DNA from: Halorussus salinisoli
GTDB lineage: Archaea; Halobacteriota; Halobacteria; Halobacteriales; Haladaptataceae
Reading direction: 5' to 3'
DNA: 64,000 nucleotides
NCBI GenBank assembly: GCA_005239435.1
Contig: SZNP01000001.1
Coordinates: 434,001-498,000, forward strand
Every line of letters starts with the position of its first letter. Within the stretch, counting starts at the first letter, position 1. The notes beneath the pieces were generated by a model. The model ran no database searches and had not been told where the DNA came from. It saw nothing but the letters and a program-made list of their open reading frames with translations. Below, piece by piece: positions 49,834 to 58,231 of the stretch. The position numbers and the translations under genes were made by a program.

Positions 49834-51153
49834 ATGTCAAACGACACGAATCGAGGGGCGGCGAACGGTGTTACACGAGTACGACGGCGGACCCTGCTCC
49901 GGGCCGCGGGAGCGGTCGGCCTCGCCGGGAGCATCGCGGGGTACGCGGGCGACGCGAGCGCGGCACGACAGGAGGGCGAACTGGAACTCGTCCACTGGTG
50001 GACCGCCGGCGGCGAACAGGAGGCCCTCCAGGCGCTCATCGAGGGGTTCCAGGAACAGAATCCTGACATCGAGGTCGTGAACAACCCCGCGCCGGGCGGA
50101 GCGGGGAGCGCGCTCGACACGGTCATCAAGAACCGGATCCTGAACCAGGACCCACCCAGCACGTTCCAGATCTGGCCGGGACAGTCGCTCAACGAGTTCA
50201 TCGAGGGCGACGTCCTCAGAGATATCGGCGACAGCGTCTGGACCGACGAGATGCGCGAGGCCTACCTCGACGACGTCCAAGAACTCGCCAGACCGCAGGG
50301 GAACTTCGTGTCGGTCCCGCTCAACATCCACCGACTCAACAACCTCTTCTTCAACACGCAGGTCCTCGAGGACGCCGGGGTCGACCTCTCGAACGTCGAT
50401 TCGCCGAGCGCGCTGTTGGAGGCGATGGAGACCGTCGATTCGGAGACCGACGCCGTGCCGATGGCCCAGCAGACGCAGTCGCCGTGGTCGACGCTCCAAC
50501 TCTGGGAGGACGTCCTGGTCGGTGAGGCTGGCGTGGACGTGTATCGCGACGTCCTCGACGGAAACGTGGGGGACCACGAGGACGCAGTCCGGAGTTCGCT
50601 CGACCTCGTCACCCAGTACAAGGACCTGTTCAACCAGGACGCCGGGTCGATCACGTGGGACCAGGCCAACGCGAAGGTGATCCAGGGCGACGCGGCCATG
50701 ATACATCAGGGCGACTGGGCCGCCGGCCAGTACAAGGCCACCGAGGACTTCGAGTTCGAGAGTGACTGGGACGCCGTCCCGTTCCCGGGGACGACGGGCA
50801 TCTACCACATCGTGAGCGACTCGTTCACATTCCCGAAGCCAAACCCCTCGCCGGACGCGACGACGAAGTGGCTCCAGTGGGTCGGCAGCGTCGAGGGCCA
50901 GGAGACCTTCAACCCGATCAAGGGGTCGATTCCGCCCCGGACCGACGTACCGACCGACGACTTCGGGCCGTTCCTCACCCGTCAGTTCGAGGACTTCAGC
51001 GGTTCCGACAGCCAGCCCCCGACCATCGCGCACGGGACGGGGGTCGTTCCCGAGGTCAAGAGCAACATCGATGGAGTGTTCGCTAGCTTCATCGAGAACT
51101 GGAACGTCGATCGAGCGTTCAACGGCCTCTCGAACGCGTTCGACGTCCAATAG
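49834..51153 (+). CDS. Sugar ABC transporter substrate-binding protein
   Basis: A 439-aa Tat-exported lipoprotein-like binding protein. The RVRRRTLLRAAGAVGLAGSI signal is at residues 16-35. The mature part begins LELVHWWTAGGEQEALQALI, and TFQIWPGQSLNEFIEGDVL matches family 1 extracellular solute-binding proteins (MalE/UgpB-like). ATG 49834 is chosen because the RBS fits and the signal starts there; GTG 49816 is possible. Substrate specificity cannot be read; maltose, trehalose or glycerol-3-P-type sugars are candidates. It leads a five-gene operon behind the 49769-49787 operator. Confidence 0.92.
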   Translation: MSNDTNRGAANGVTRVRRRTLLRAAGAVGLAGSIAGYAGDASAARQEGELELVHWWTAGGEQEALQALIEGFQEQNPDIEVVNNPAPGGAGSALDTVIKNRILNQDPPSTFQIWPGQSLNEFIEGDVLRDIGDSVWTDEMREAYLDDVQELARPQGNFVSVPLNIHRLNNLFFNTQVLEDAGVDLSNVDSPSALLEAMETVDSETDAVPMAQQTQSPWSTLQLWEDVLVGEAGVDVYRDVLDGNVGDHEDAVRSSLDLVTQYKDLFNQDAGSITWDQANAKVIQGDAAMIHQGDWAAGQYKATEDFEFESDWDAVPFPGTTGIYHIVSDSFTFPKPNPSPDATTKWLQWVGSVEGQETFNPIKGSIPPRTDVPTDDFGPFLTRQFEDFSGSDSQPPTIAHGTGVVPEVKSNIDGVFASFIENWNVDRAFNGLSNAFDVQ

Positions 51154-51190
51154 CCCGAGCGCGGTCGTCTAACCGCCTCCTACACGTTTC

Positions 51191-52216
51191 ATGCGAGAAC
51201 TCATCCGTCGCATCCGGGCCGCCAGCCGCCGTCGCACCGCCGGGTGGGGAGACGGCGACGACGACGCGACCGCTCGAACCGACGGCGGCGAGACCCGGGA
51301 ACTGCCGCGGACAGCGGTCGGGCCGCGGATTCGGTCGCTGCGGGACAGCGAGTTCGTCCGGTCGCTCCCGTTCTGGCTGCTACCGGGGCTGTACATGGGG
51401 CTGTTCGTCTACGGGGCCATCGGGTGGAACGTCGTCATCTCGCTGACCGACTGGTCGGGGTTCGGGACTCCCTCGTACGCCAATCTGGACCTCTCGACCT
51501 ACAGCCGGATGCTCTCGGACCCGAACTTCTGGACGGCGACCCGCAACACGGTCGTCCTACTTTTGGTGTTCACCGGGCTCTCGCTGGTGGTCGGACTCGT
51601 GTTAGCGATCCTGATAGATCGGGGCGTGCGGTTCGAGAACACCTTCCGGACGATCTACCTGCTGCCGATGAGCCTCTCGTTCGTCGTCACGGCCATCTTC
51701 TGGGCGTGGATGTACAACTTCGAGATCGGGCTGGTCAACGAACTGCTCCGCGCCGCCGGGCTGAACTTCCTGACCCAGCAGTGGATCAGCGACCCGCGAT
51801 TCAAACTGCTCGCCGTCATCTTCGCGCTGATGTGGCAGTTCAGCGGCTACTGCATGGTGGTGTATCTCGCCGGTCTCCGGGCGATTCCCACCGACCTCTA
51901 CGAGGCCGCGAAGGTGGACGGCGCGAGCACCGCCCGGATGTACTGGCGGGTCATCCTGCCCCAACTGCGAGCCTCGACGACCAGCGCCGCGGTGGTGTTG
52001 ATGGTGTTCGCGCTGAAGGCCTTCGACTTCCTGTTCGTGCTGTTCGGGACCAACCCCGGCCCGTCAGCCGACATCCTGGCGATGATGATGTTCCGGCAGG
52101 CGTTCACCGTCACCAACTGGGCCTACGGCGCGGCGATCGCGACGATCCTGTTCGTGCTGGCGCTCGGCGTCATCTCCCCGTACCTCTACCTCCAGTACAA
52201 GCGAGGTGAACTGTAA
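51191..52216 (+). CDS. Sugar ABC transporter permease (MalF-like)
   Basis: A 341-aa integral membrane permease starting at ATG 51191 after a basic, disordered 50-residue tail. Helices include FWLLPGLYMGLFVYGAIGWN and LVVGLVLAILIDRGV. The coupling helix EAA-like loop is IPTDLYEAAKVDGASTARMY in residues 235-256, matching MalF/UgpA permeases (EAAxxDGAS). It is the first permease, and its TAA is 3 nt before the next gene's GTG. Confidence 0.92.
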   Translation: MRELIRRIRAASRRRTAGWGDGDDDATARTDGGETRELPRTAVGPRIRSLRDSEFVRSLPFWLLPGLYMGLFVYGAIGWNVVISLTDWSGFGTPSYANLDLSTYSRMLSDPNFWTATRNTVVLLLVFTGLSLVVGLVLAILIDRGVRFENTFRTIYLLPMSLSFVVTAIFWAWMYNFEIGLVNELLRAAGLNFLTQQWISDPRFKLLAVIFALMWQFSGYCMVVYLAGLRAIPTDLYEAAKVDGASTARMYWRVILPQLRASTTSAAVVLMVFALKAFDFLFVLFGTNPGPSADILAMMMFRQAFTVTNWAYGAAIATILFVLALGVISPYLYLQYKRGEL

Positions 52217-52218
52217 TC

Positions 52219-53109
52219 GTGAGCTCACGTTCCGAAGACGACTCGGCGTTCCCGTTCCCGTCGGCGAACCGCATCGCGCTGTACGCCGCCCTCGTCGTGA
52301 TGGCGGCGTTCTACCTCGGGCCGCTCGAGAGCGGCCTGATGACGGCGCTCAAGTCTCAGGAGGCCTTCTACGAGACGAGCCCGTTCGTCCCGCCGTTCGG
52401 GGGTGCGGTCACGTTCCGGCCGTGGATTGAGGCGTTCGGCCAACTCGAGCACGCGCTGGTCAACAGCCTGCTGTTCACGGTGCCGGCGACCCTCCTGTCG
52501 GCGGTCATCGGCAGTCTCGCGGCCTACGGGCTGACCGGGGTGAACTGGCGGGGGCAGGTCGCGGTGCTGCTGCTGTTCGTCGCGGGCATCTTCATCCCCT
52601 ACCAGTCGGTGCTCGTCCCGCTGACCCGGTTCTGGACGATCGTGGACGTCTCGGAGCTGCTCGCGGCGATTCCGCCGCTGGCGGAGCGCCCAGGCATCAT
52701 AGAGCTGATCTTCACGCACACCGCCTACGGCATCCCCATCACGACGCTGCTGTTCCGGGCGCACTACAAGTCGCTGAGCGAGTCGATGCTGGAGGCCGCC
52801 CGGCTCGACGGGGCGAGCGTCTCGCGCATCTACCTGCGCATCGTCCTGCCGCTGTCGGTGCCGATGTTCATCGTCGCGCTCATATACCAGTTCACGAACA
52901 TCTGGAACGACCTGCTATTCGCGCTGGTGCTCGTCTCGAACCCGGGCAACGAGGCGGTGACGATCGCGCTGAGCAAGCTCAAGGGGTCGATGGTCCAGCA
53001 GTTCAACCTCCAGATGGCGGGCGCGTTCATCACCGCGTTCCCCACGCTGGTGGTGTACATCCTCTTCGGCGAGCAGTTCGCCGAAGGGGTCGAGGGAGGC
53101 GGGACCTGA
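52219..53109 (+). CDS. Sugar ABC transporter permease (MalG-like)
   Basis: A 296-aa permease from GTG 52219 (VSSRSEDD); the second permease. EAARLDGASVSRIYLRIVLP (about residues 193-212) is the coupling loop of the MalG/UgpE type. Six TM helices, beginning IALYAALVVMAAFYLGP. It stops directly before the ATG of the ATPase gene (TGAATG), so translation is coupled. Confidence 0.92.
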   Translation: MSSRSEDDSAFPFPSANRIALYAALVVMAAFYLGPLESGLMTALKSQEAFYETSPFVPPFGGAVTFRPWIEAFGQLEHALVNSLLFTVPATLLSAVIGSLAAYGLTGVNWRGQVAVLLLFVAGIFIPYQSVLVPLTRFWTIVDVSELLAAIPPLAERPGIIELIFTHTAYGIPITTLLFRAHYKSLSESMLEAARLDGASVSRIYLRIVLPLSVPMFIVALIYQFTNIWNDLLFALVLVSNPGNEAVTIALSKLKGSMVQQFNLQMAGAFITAFPTLVVYILFGEQFAEGVEGGGT

Positions 53110-54264
53110 ATGGCGTCGCTCGAACTCGACGGCGTGACAAAGACCTTCCGCGACGACGGCGACCGCATCGTCGCCGTCGACGACTTCTCGCTCGACATCG
53201 CCGACGGGGAGTTTCTGGTGCTGGTCGGGCCCTCGGGGTGTGGCAAGTCCACGACCCTCCGGATCGTCGCGGGACTGGAATCCGCCACGGCGGGCGACGT
53301 GCGACTCGACGGGGAGTCCATCGCCGATCGACGACCGCAGGACAGGGACGTCGCGATGGTGTTCCAGGACTACGCGCTGTACCCCCACATGACCGTCCGG
53401 GGCAACATGCGGTTCGGGCTGGAGGAGTCGACCGGCATGTCCGACGCCGAGATAGACGACCGGGTTGAGGAGGCCGCCGCGCTGATGGACATCACCGAAC
53501 TGCTCGAGCGCAAGCCCGCGGAGCTGTCGGGCGGCCAGCAACAGCGGGTCGCCCTCGGCCGGGCCATCGTCCGGGATCCCGCGGCGTTCCTGATGGACGA
53601 ACCGCTGGCGAACCTCGACGCCAAACTCCGGGCCCAGATGCGGACCGAACTCCAGCGCCTCCAGGAGGACCTCGACGCGACGACGATGTACGTCACTCAC
53701 GACCAGACCGAGGCGATGACCATGGGCGACCGCATCGCCATCCTGAACGACGGGAAACTCCAGCAGGTCGGCACGCCCCTTGAGTGCTACCACGAACCGG
53801 CGAATCTCTTCGTCGCGGGGTTCATCGGCGAGCCATCGATGAACTTCTTCGAGCTCTCGCTCGGGGACGAAGGGCTCACGAGCGAGGCGTTCACCTACCC
53901 GCTCTCCGAGGAGACGCGGGCCGCCGTCGCGGGCGCGGACCGCGTCGTGCTGGGCGTCCGACCGGAGGACGTCGACCTCGTCCCCGAGCGAACCGACGCC
54001 CACGACTACGAGGTCGTGGTGGACGTGGTCGAACCGATGGGCGACCGCCAGAACGTCTATCTCACGTTCGAGCCCGACGCCGACGAGCCCGAGACGTTCG
54101 TCGCCGCGGTCGGGGGGATGGCGTCGGTCCGGGCGGGCGACCGCGTCGTCGCACGGCTCCCGGAGGAGGCGATCCACCTCTTCGACGCCAGCGACGGTAC
54201 TGTGCTGCGCAATCGCTCGCTCGACGCGGTCGAAGAGACCGAACTGCGCACCGAACCCGAGTGA
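53110..54264 (+). CDS. Sugar ABC transporter ATP-binding protein (MalK/UgpC-like)
   Basis: A 384-aa ATPase powering the two permeases. Walker A GPSGCGKSTT, Q-loop FQDYALYPHMTVRGNMRFGL, signature LSGGQQQRVALGRAIV, Walker B AFLMDEPLANLDA, switch His in YVTHDQTEAMTMGDRIA. The C-terminal OB/TOBE regulatory extension (about residues 235-384) with LGVRPEDVDLV is typical of MalK/UgpC, so it may bind regulators. It overlaps the next gene by the TGATG junction. Confidence 0.95.
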   Translation: MASLELDGVTKTFRDDGDRIVAVDDFSLDIADGEFLVLVGPSGCGKSTTLRIVAGLESATAGDVRLDGESIADRRPQDRDVAMVFQDYALYPHMTVRGNMRFGLEESTGMSDAEIDDRVEEAAALMDITELLERKPAELSGGQQQRVALGRAIVRDPAAFLMDEPLANLDAKLRAQMRTELQRLQEDLDATTMYVTHDQTEAMTMGDRIAILNDGKLQQVGTPLECYHEPANLFVAGFIGEPSMNFFELSLGDEGLTSEAFTYPLSEETRAAVAGADRVVLGVRPEDVDLVPERTDAHDYEVVVDVVEPMGDRQNVYLTFEPDADEPETFVAAVGGMASVRAGDRVVARLPEEAIHLFDASDGTVLRNRSLDAVEETELRTEPE

Positions 54265-54941
54265 TGTTCCGAGACGCGCTCCGGTATCCGTTCAGAACCG
54301 ACGGCGACCGGTCGGCGCTCGACGTGGTGCTGATCGGCGGCGGACTCCACCTGCTGGCGGCCTTCGTCCCGGTCGTACCGCTGGTTCCGGTCGCGGGCTA
54401 TCTGGTGCGGGTGCTCGATCACGCCGCCCGAACCGACCGGCCCACGTTCCGGGACGACGCCAGCCCGCCGTCGTTCGGCGGTGTGAGAAGCCTGTTCGCG
54501 GACGGCCTCGCGGCCGCGGCCATCGTCGTCGCGTACCTGTCGGTGCCGCTGGTGGTCCTGGTCGTGACGGCTCGCGGGGTCGGTCTCGCGGCGGTCGGAG
54601 CGGGCGGGCCGAACCCCGCCGTCGGCGTCGGCTTCCTCGCGGGCTCGACGGTGACGATTCTGCTGGCGCTGGCGTTCGCGTACCCCCTGCCGGCCGCGCT
54701 GACCGCGTACGCCCGCACCCGGTCGCTCCGGGCGGCCTTCGAGGCCGACCGGCTGCGGGCCGCGCTGACCGACGCCCGGTACTTCGTCGCGGTAGGCGCG
54801 GGTCTCCTCTGGCTGGGAATCGCCGTCGTGCTCGCCGGCCCACTGAACCGGCTCGCGCTCGGGTTCTTCGTCGTCTTCTACGCCGAGGTGGTCGCGGCGG
54901 TCCTCTGGGGCCGTGCGGTCAATGACCGGTCCGGCGGGTGA
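54264..54941 (+). CDS. DUF4013 membrane protein, end of ABC operon
   Basis: A 225-aa membrane protein of the DUF4013 type: MFRDALRYPFRTDGDRSALD, GGGLHLLAAFVPVVPLVPVAGY and five helices in all (AAAIVVAYLSVPLVVLVVT, FLAGSTVTILLALAFAYPLP, LALGFFVVFYAEVVAAVL). Its ATG overlaps the ATPase stop by one base (TGATG), so it belongs to the operon, unusual for a sugar importer. Role in transport or membrane homeostasis unknown. Confidence 0.85.
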   Translation: MFRDALRYPFRTDGDRSALDVVLIGGGLHLLAAFVPVVPLVPVAGYLVRVLDHAARTDRPTFRDDASPPSFGGVRSLFADGLAAAAIVVAYLSVPLVVLVVTARGVGLAAVGAGGPNPAVGVGFLAGSTVTILLALAFAYPLPAALTAYARTRSLRAAFEADRLRAALTDARYFVAVGAGLLWLGIAVVLAGPLNRLALGFFVVFYAEVVAAVLWGRAVNDRSGG

Positions 54942-54964
54942 GCACGCTCGGGCGATCTGTGCGA

Positions 54965-56782
54965 TTAACTGTCGCTTTGCCCGTTGCCGCCCCCGGTGGC
55001 TTCCTCGAAGTAGACCTCGGCGATGCGCGTGAAGTAGGGGTCGCGTTCGTCCTCTTCGACGGGGATGTCGATGTCGGGTGAGTACTGGCTCACGGTCCAG
55101 AATCGGCCGGACGCGGGGTCGACCGAGACGCCGTTGTAGTCGCCCCAGCGCTCGACGGGACCCGAGAGCGCGTTGTATTTGGACTCGCCCGACTCGACCA
55201 CGATGCCGTCTTCGAGCCGGCCCGGCGTGAAGTCCGCGGTCCGACCGGCGACGTCCATCCGCGGGAAGGTGTCGGGACCGCTCACGTTGTGCGCGATGAC
55301 CGTCGCGTCGCCGCCAGAGCCGACCGTCGGCATGAAGTACGAAGTTCCGGGTTCGCCGTAGGTGCCGCTCTGGACGACCGACCGGCTGCGGGCGTCAATC
55401 TCGTACCACCGGATGGCCGCCACGGGTCGGCCGTCGCCGTTCCAATCGACCGCCGTCGAGTGGGCGGCCCACACCGACCCGTCGTTGAAGTCGACGTTCA
55501 TCAGGCGCGTCCCGAGCGTGTCGACGAGGGAGTCGGTTTCCGGTTGGCGCGCGGGCGACGGATAGACGTACGGGTCGACGTCGAGCGTGAAACACTCCAG
55601 CGTCGGTTCGTCCACCGGGTCGGTGAGTTCCCAGAGAGTGAGGGTCTCAGCCGGTCCGGGGAACGGAACCGGGAAGTCGCTGTTCGCGAGGTAGAACGTC
55701 CCGTCGCTCCCGCCCGAGAAGGGCTGTTGGCCCGGATGAACGGTGAACGTGATCCCGTCGGAGTCGGGGTCGTTCATCCGGTCGAAGTGGTAGGCGGTGA
55801 CGGTCTCGCCCGCGTACATCGCCGCCTTGTCCATCGTCACCATCGTCACCTCGAACTTGGTGGTGCCGAAGAAGTTCTGGGTCATGTAGACCGCGTCCCG
55901 GTCGAAGCCCAGCGTCGGATAGTCCACGAGACCCTCGTTGTCGACGCCGCTCGCGTCCTCGGGCGGGACCCGGTAGACGTACCACTCGCCGTTGGGATTG
56001 CTGGTGGCCGACACCGCGACGAGGAACCAGCCCTTCGGCGGCCGCGAGATGTCCGACGTGTCGAGTTCGCCGTCCTCCCGGGCGGCCTCCTCCAGGTCCT
56101 CCCGGTCGATCCGCTCGCCGTCGGTCGTCAGCCCGAACTGGAACTGGGTCGCACAGAGGACGAACCGGTCGGCGTTCCGGTCATAGCGCGCCCTCGGGTC
56201 GAAGACGAACGGCGTTCCGAAGACGAATCCGCCCTCCGGTTCCTCGATGACCGGCTCCCAGAGGCTTTCGAGCCGGAAGAACTGCTCGCGGCGCCCCGAC
56301 TGCTTGTTGTAAATGGCGACGTTCCGGTTGAGCGCGTGGACGAGCTGGCCGTTGCCCGCCGCGACCTGCGAGTCCGAGGGCACGCCGCCGCGGGTCTCCA
56401 GCGAGTTCACCCCGTCGTACTCGGTGCGAATCGTCAGCGGTCCCTCCTCGCCGACGTTCGACTCCTGGGCAGCCAGTCGCGGCGGCTGTTCGCCCTCGCC
56501 GTCGGCCGCGCCGCTCCGCGGACTCGCGGGGTCGATGCTCGGACTCGGGGCGTCCTCGCGGGCCTGTCCGGCGCGAATCTGACCGACGTTGACTGTGCCC
56601 GGCTCGTACGTCCGCTCGAAGGGCCCGCGCGCGCATCCCGTCTTCGCGGTCGCGACCTCACCGGCGAAACCGCTGACCGCCAATCCTCCGATACCCACTC
56701 CGACCGTTTGGAGCATTCGGCGACGCGTCACGCCTCGGTCGTCGGTGTTACGCTCGTTACTGTCAGGATTTCCATCCGACAT
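54965..56782 (-). CDS. Tat-exported propeller-like protein
   Basis: A 605-aa secreted protein, convergent with the ABC operon. The Tat signal VTRRRMLQTVGVGIGGLAVS is at residues 18-37. Mature residues contain many WDP/DNGDG-type short strands (RNAIYNKQSGRREQFF, FDRDAVYMTQNFFGTTKFEV, WNGDGRPVAAIRWYEIDARS, ERWGDYNGVSVDPASGRFWT) suggesting a beta-propeller or sialidase-like fold. No motif identifies a catalytic activity; the context next to a sugar importer invites a glycan-related role, but that is inference. Confidence 0.7.
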   Translation of the reverse strand: MSDGNPDSNERNTDDRGVTRRRMLQTVGVGIGGLAVSGFAGEVATAKTGCARGPFERTYEPGTVNVGQIRAGQAREDAPSPSIDPASPRSGAADGEGEQPPRLAAQESNVGEEGPLTIRTEYDGVNSLETRGGVPSDSQVAAGNGQLVHALNRNVAIYNKQSGRREQFFRLESLWEPVIEEPEGGFVFGTPFVFDPRARYDRNADRFVLCATQFQFGLTTDGERIDREDLEEAAREDGELDTSDISRPPKGWFLVAVSATSNPNGEWYVYRVPPEDASGVDNEGLVDYPTLGFDRDAVYMTQNFFGTTKFEVTMVTMDKAAMYAGETVTAYHFDRMNDPDSDGITFTVHPGQQPFSGGSDGTFYLANSDFPVPFPGPAETLTLWELTDPVDEPTLECFTLDVDPYVYPSPARQPETDSLVDTLGTRLMNVDFNDGSVWAAHSTAVDWNGDGRPVAAIRWYEIDARSRSVVQSGTYGEPGTSYFMPTVGSGGDATVIAHNVSGPDTFPRMDVAGRTADFTPGRLEDGIVVESGESKYNALSGPVERWGDYNGVSVDPASGRFWTVSQYSPDIDIPVEEDERDPYFTRIAEVYFEEATGGGNGQSDS

Positions 56783-56987
56783 ATGGCATCATTGAAGTCT
56801 ATTTGAATTTGTTATTTTCAACGTGAGGTATTACATGCATATCCTGAAAACGTTCAGATGAAGCCTGAAATCGGTTCAATCATCGCTGACCCGATTGCAG
56901 TTTCGACTCGGCCGTCCGTGGGAGTCCGTCCGGCGAGTCCCCGCGACAAGCCGAAAGTTGATACGCCCGCTGACCGATGCTTTACCT

Positions 56988-58190
56988 ATGACAGTTCGCG
57001 CCGCCGTCGTGCTGGCCGCAGGCGAAGGGACACGCCTGCGACCGCTGACTCGAAATCGTCCGAAACCGATGCTCCCGGCCGCCGACCGGCCGATTCTCGA
57101 ACACGTCTTCGACGCGCTCATCGGCGCGGGCGTCGAGCGCCTCCACGTCGTCGTCGGCTACAAGCGCGACCGCGTGCAGGACCACTTCGGCCCGACCTAC
57201 CGGAACGTCCCCGTCAACTACGTCGCGCAGGACAAGCAGTTGGGGAGCGGCCACGCGCTCTTGCAGGCCCGCGAGGCCGTCGACGACGAGGACGGCTTCC
57301 TCGTGGTCAACGGCGACCAGGTCATCGAGCGCCAGATGGTCGCCGACGTACTCGACGCCTTCGAGGAGACCGACGGGAGCGCGACCCTCGCGGTCACCGA
57401 ACAGGCCGACGTGTCCCACTACGGCGCGGTCGTGATGGACGACGACCACGTGGTCGAACTGATCGAGAAGCCCGAGACCGACGAGTATCGCCTGCTCAAC
57501 GCCGGAGTGTACGCCTTCGCCCCGTCCATCTTCGAGGCCATCGAGGAGACCCCGCGCGTTCATGGCGAACTCGCGCTGACCGACACGCTGGTTCGACTCA
57601 TCGACCGCGAGGCGACGGTCCGCGGCGTCGTCACCGAGGAACTCTGGGAGGACGCCACCTACCCGTGGGACCTGCTCGACGTGTCCCGTGACCTCCTGCT
57701 CCACGGCCGGGTCACCGAACCCGAGCGCGAGGAGTCGATCTGGGTCGCCGACAGCGCGACGGTCCACGACGACGCCACCCTCCAAGGCCCGGTCGTGGTC
57801 GGCCCGGACACCGAGGTCCGGCCCGGCGCAGTCGTCGGTCCCTACACCGCACTCGGCCGGAACGCCACCGTCGGCGCGAACGCGGTCGTCTCCCGGTCAG
57901 TACTGGATACCGACACCCGCGTCGGCCCGAACTCGACCCTGCTCGACTGCGTGACCGGGCAGGGCGTCTCGCTCGGCGCGACTGCGACGGTCCCCGGCGG
58001 GCCGGGCGACGTGCGCGTGGGCGACACCGTCTTCGAGGGCCAGCGACTCGGCGCGCTACTTGCCGACCGCGTACGCGCCGAGGGCGACGTGAGTTTCGCA
58101 CCCGGGACGCTGGTCGGACCGAGCGCCCACCTTCGAACGGGGACCACCGTTTCCGAAAATATAAGCGAACACGCCGACGTGTTCCGGTGA
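56988..58190 (+). CDS. Bifunctional-type sugar-1-phosphate nucleotidyltransferase (GlmU-like)
   Basis: A 400-aa protein from ATG 56988. The nucleotidyltransferase signature VVLAAGEGTRLRPLTRNRPK (Gly-rich GEGTRLRP, about residues 8-27) and DRPILEHVFDALIGAG, with NGDQV, are seen. The C-terminal left-handed beta-helix hexapeptides (about residues 260-380, DATLQGPVVVGPDTEVRPGA, ARNATVGANAVVSRSVLD) give an acyltransferase-like half, as in archaeal GlmU homologues. It precedes glmS by 41 nt, so it supplies UDP-GlcNAc; whether the helix domain acetylates is unproven. Confidence 0.88.
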   Translation: MTVRAAVVLAAGEGTRLRPLTRNRPKPMLPAADRPILEHVFDALIGAGVERLHVVVGYKRDRVQDHFGPTYRNVPVNYVAQDKQLGSGHALLQAREAVDDEDGFLVVNGDQVIERQMVADVLDAFEETDGSATLAVTEQADVSHYGAVVMDDDHVVELIEKPETDEYRLLNAGVYAFAPSIFEAIEETPRVHGELALTDTLVRLIDREATVRGVVTEELWEDATYPWDLLDVSRDLLLHGRVTEPEREESIWVADSATVHDDATLQGPVVVGPDTEVRPGAVVGPYTALGRNATVGANAVVSRSVLDTDTRVGPNSTLLDCVTGQGVSLGATATVPGGPGDVRVGDTVFEGQRLGALLADRVRAEGDVSFAPGTLVGPSAHLRTGTTVSENISEHADVFR

Positions 58191-58231
58191 GTGACTGTGA
58201 CATCTGCTGACGAAACCGAGGTGGCCGGCTG

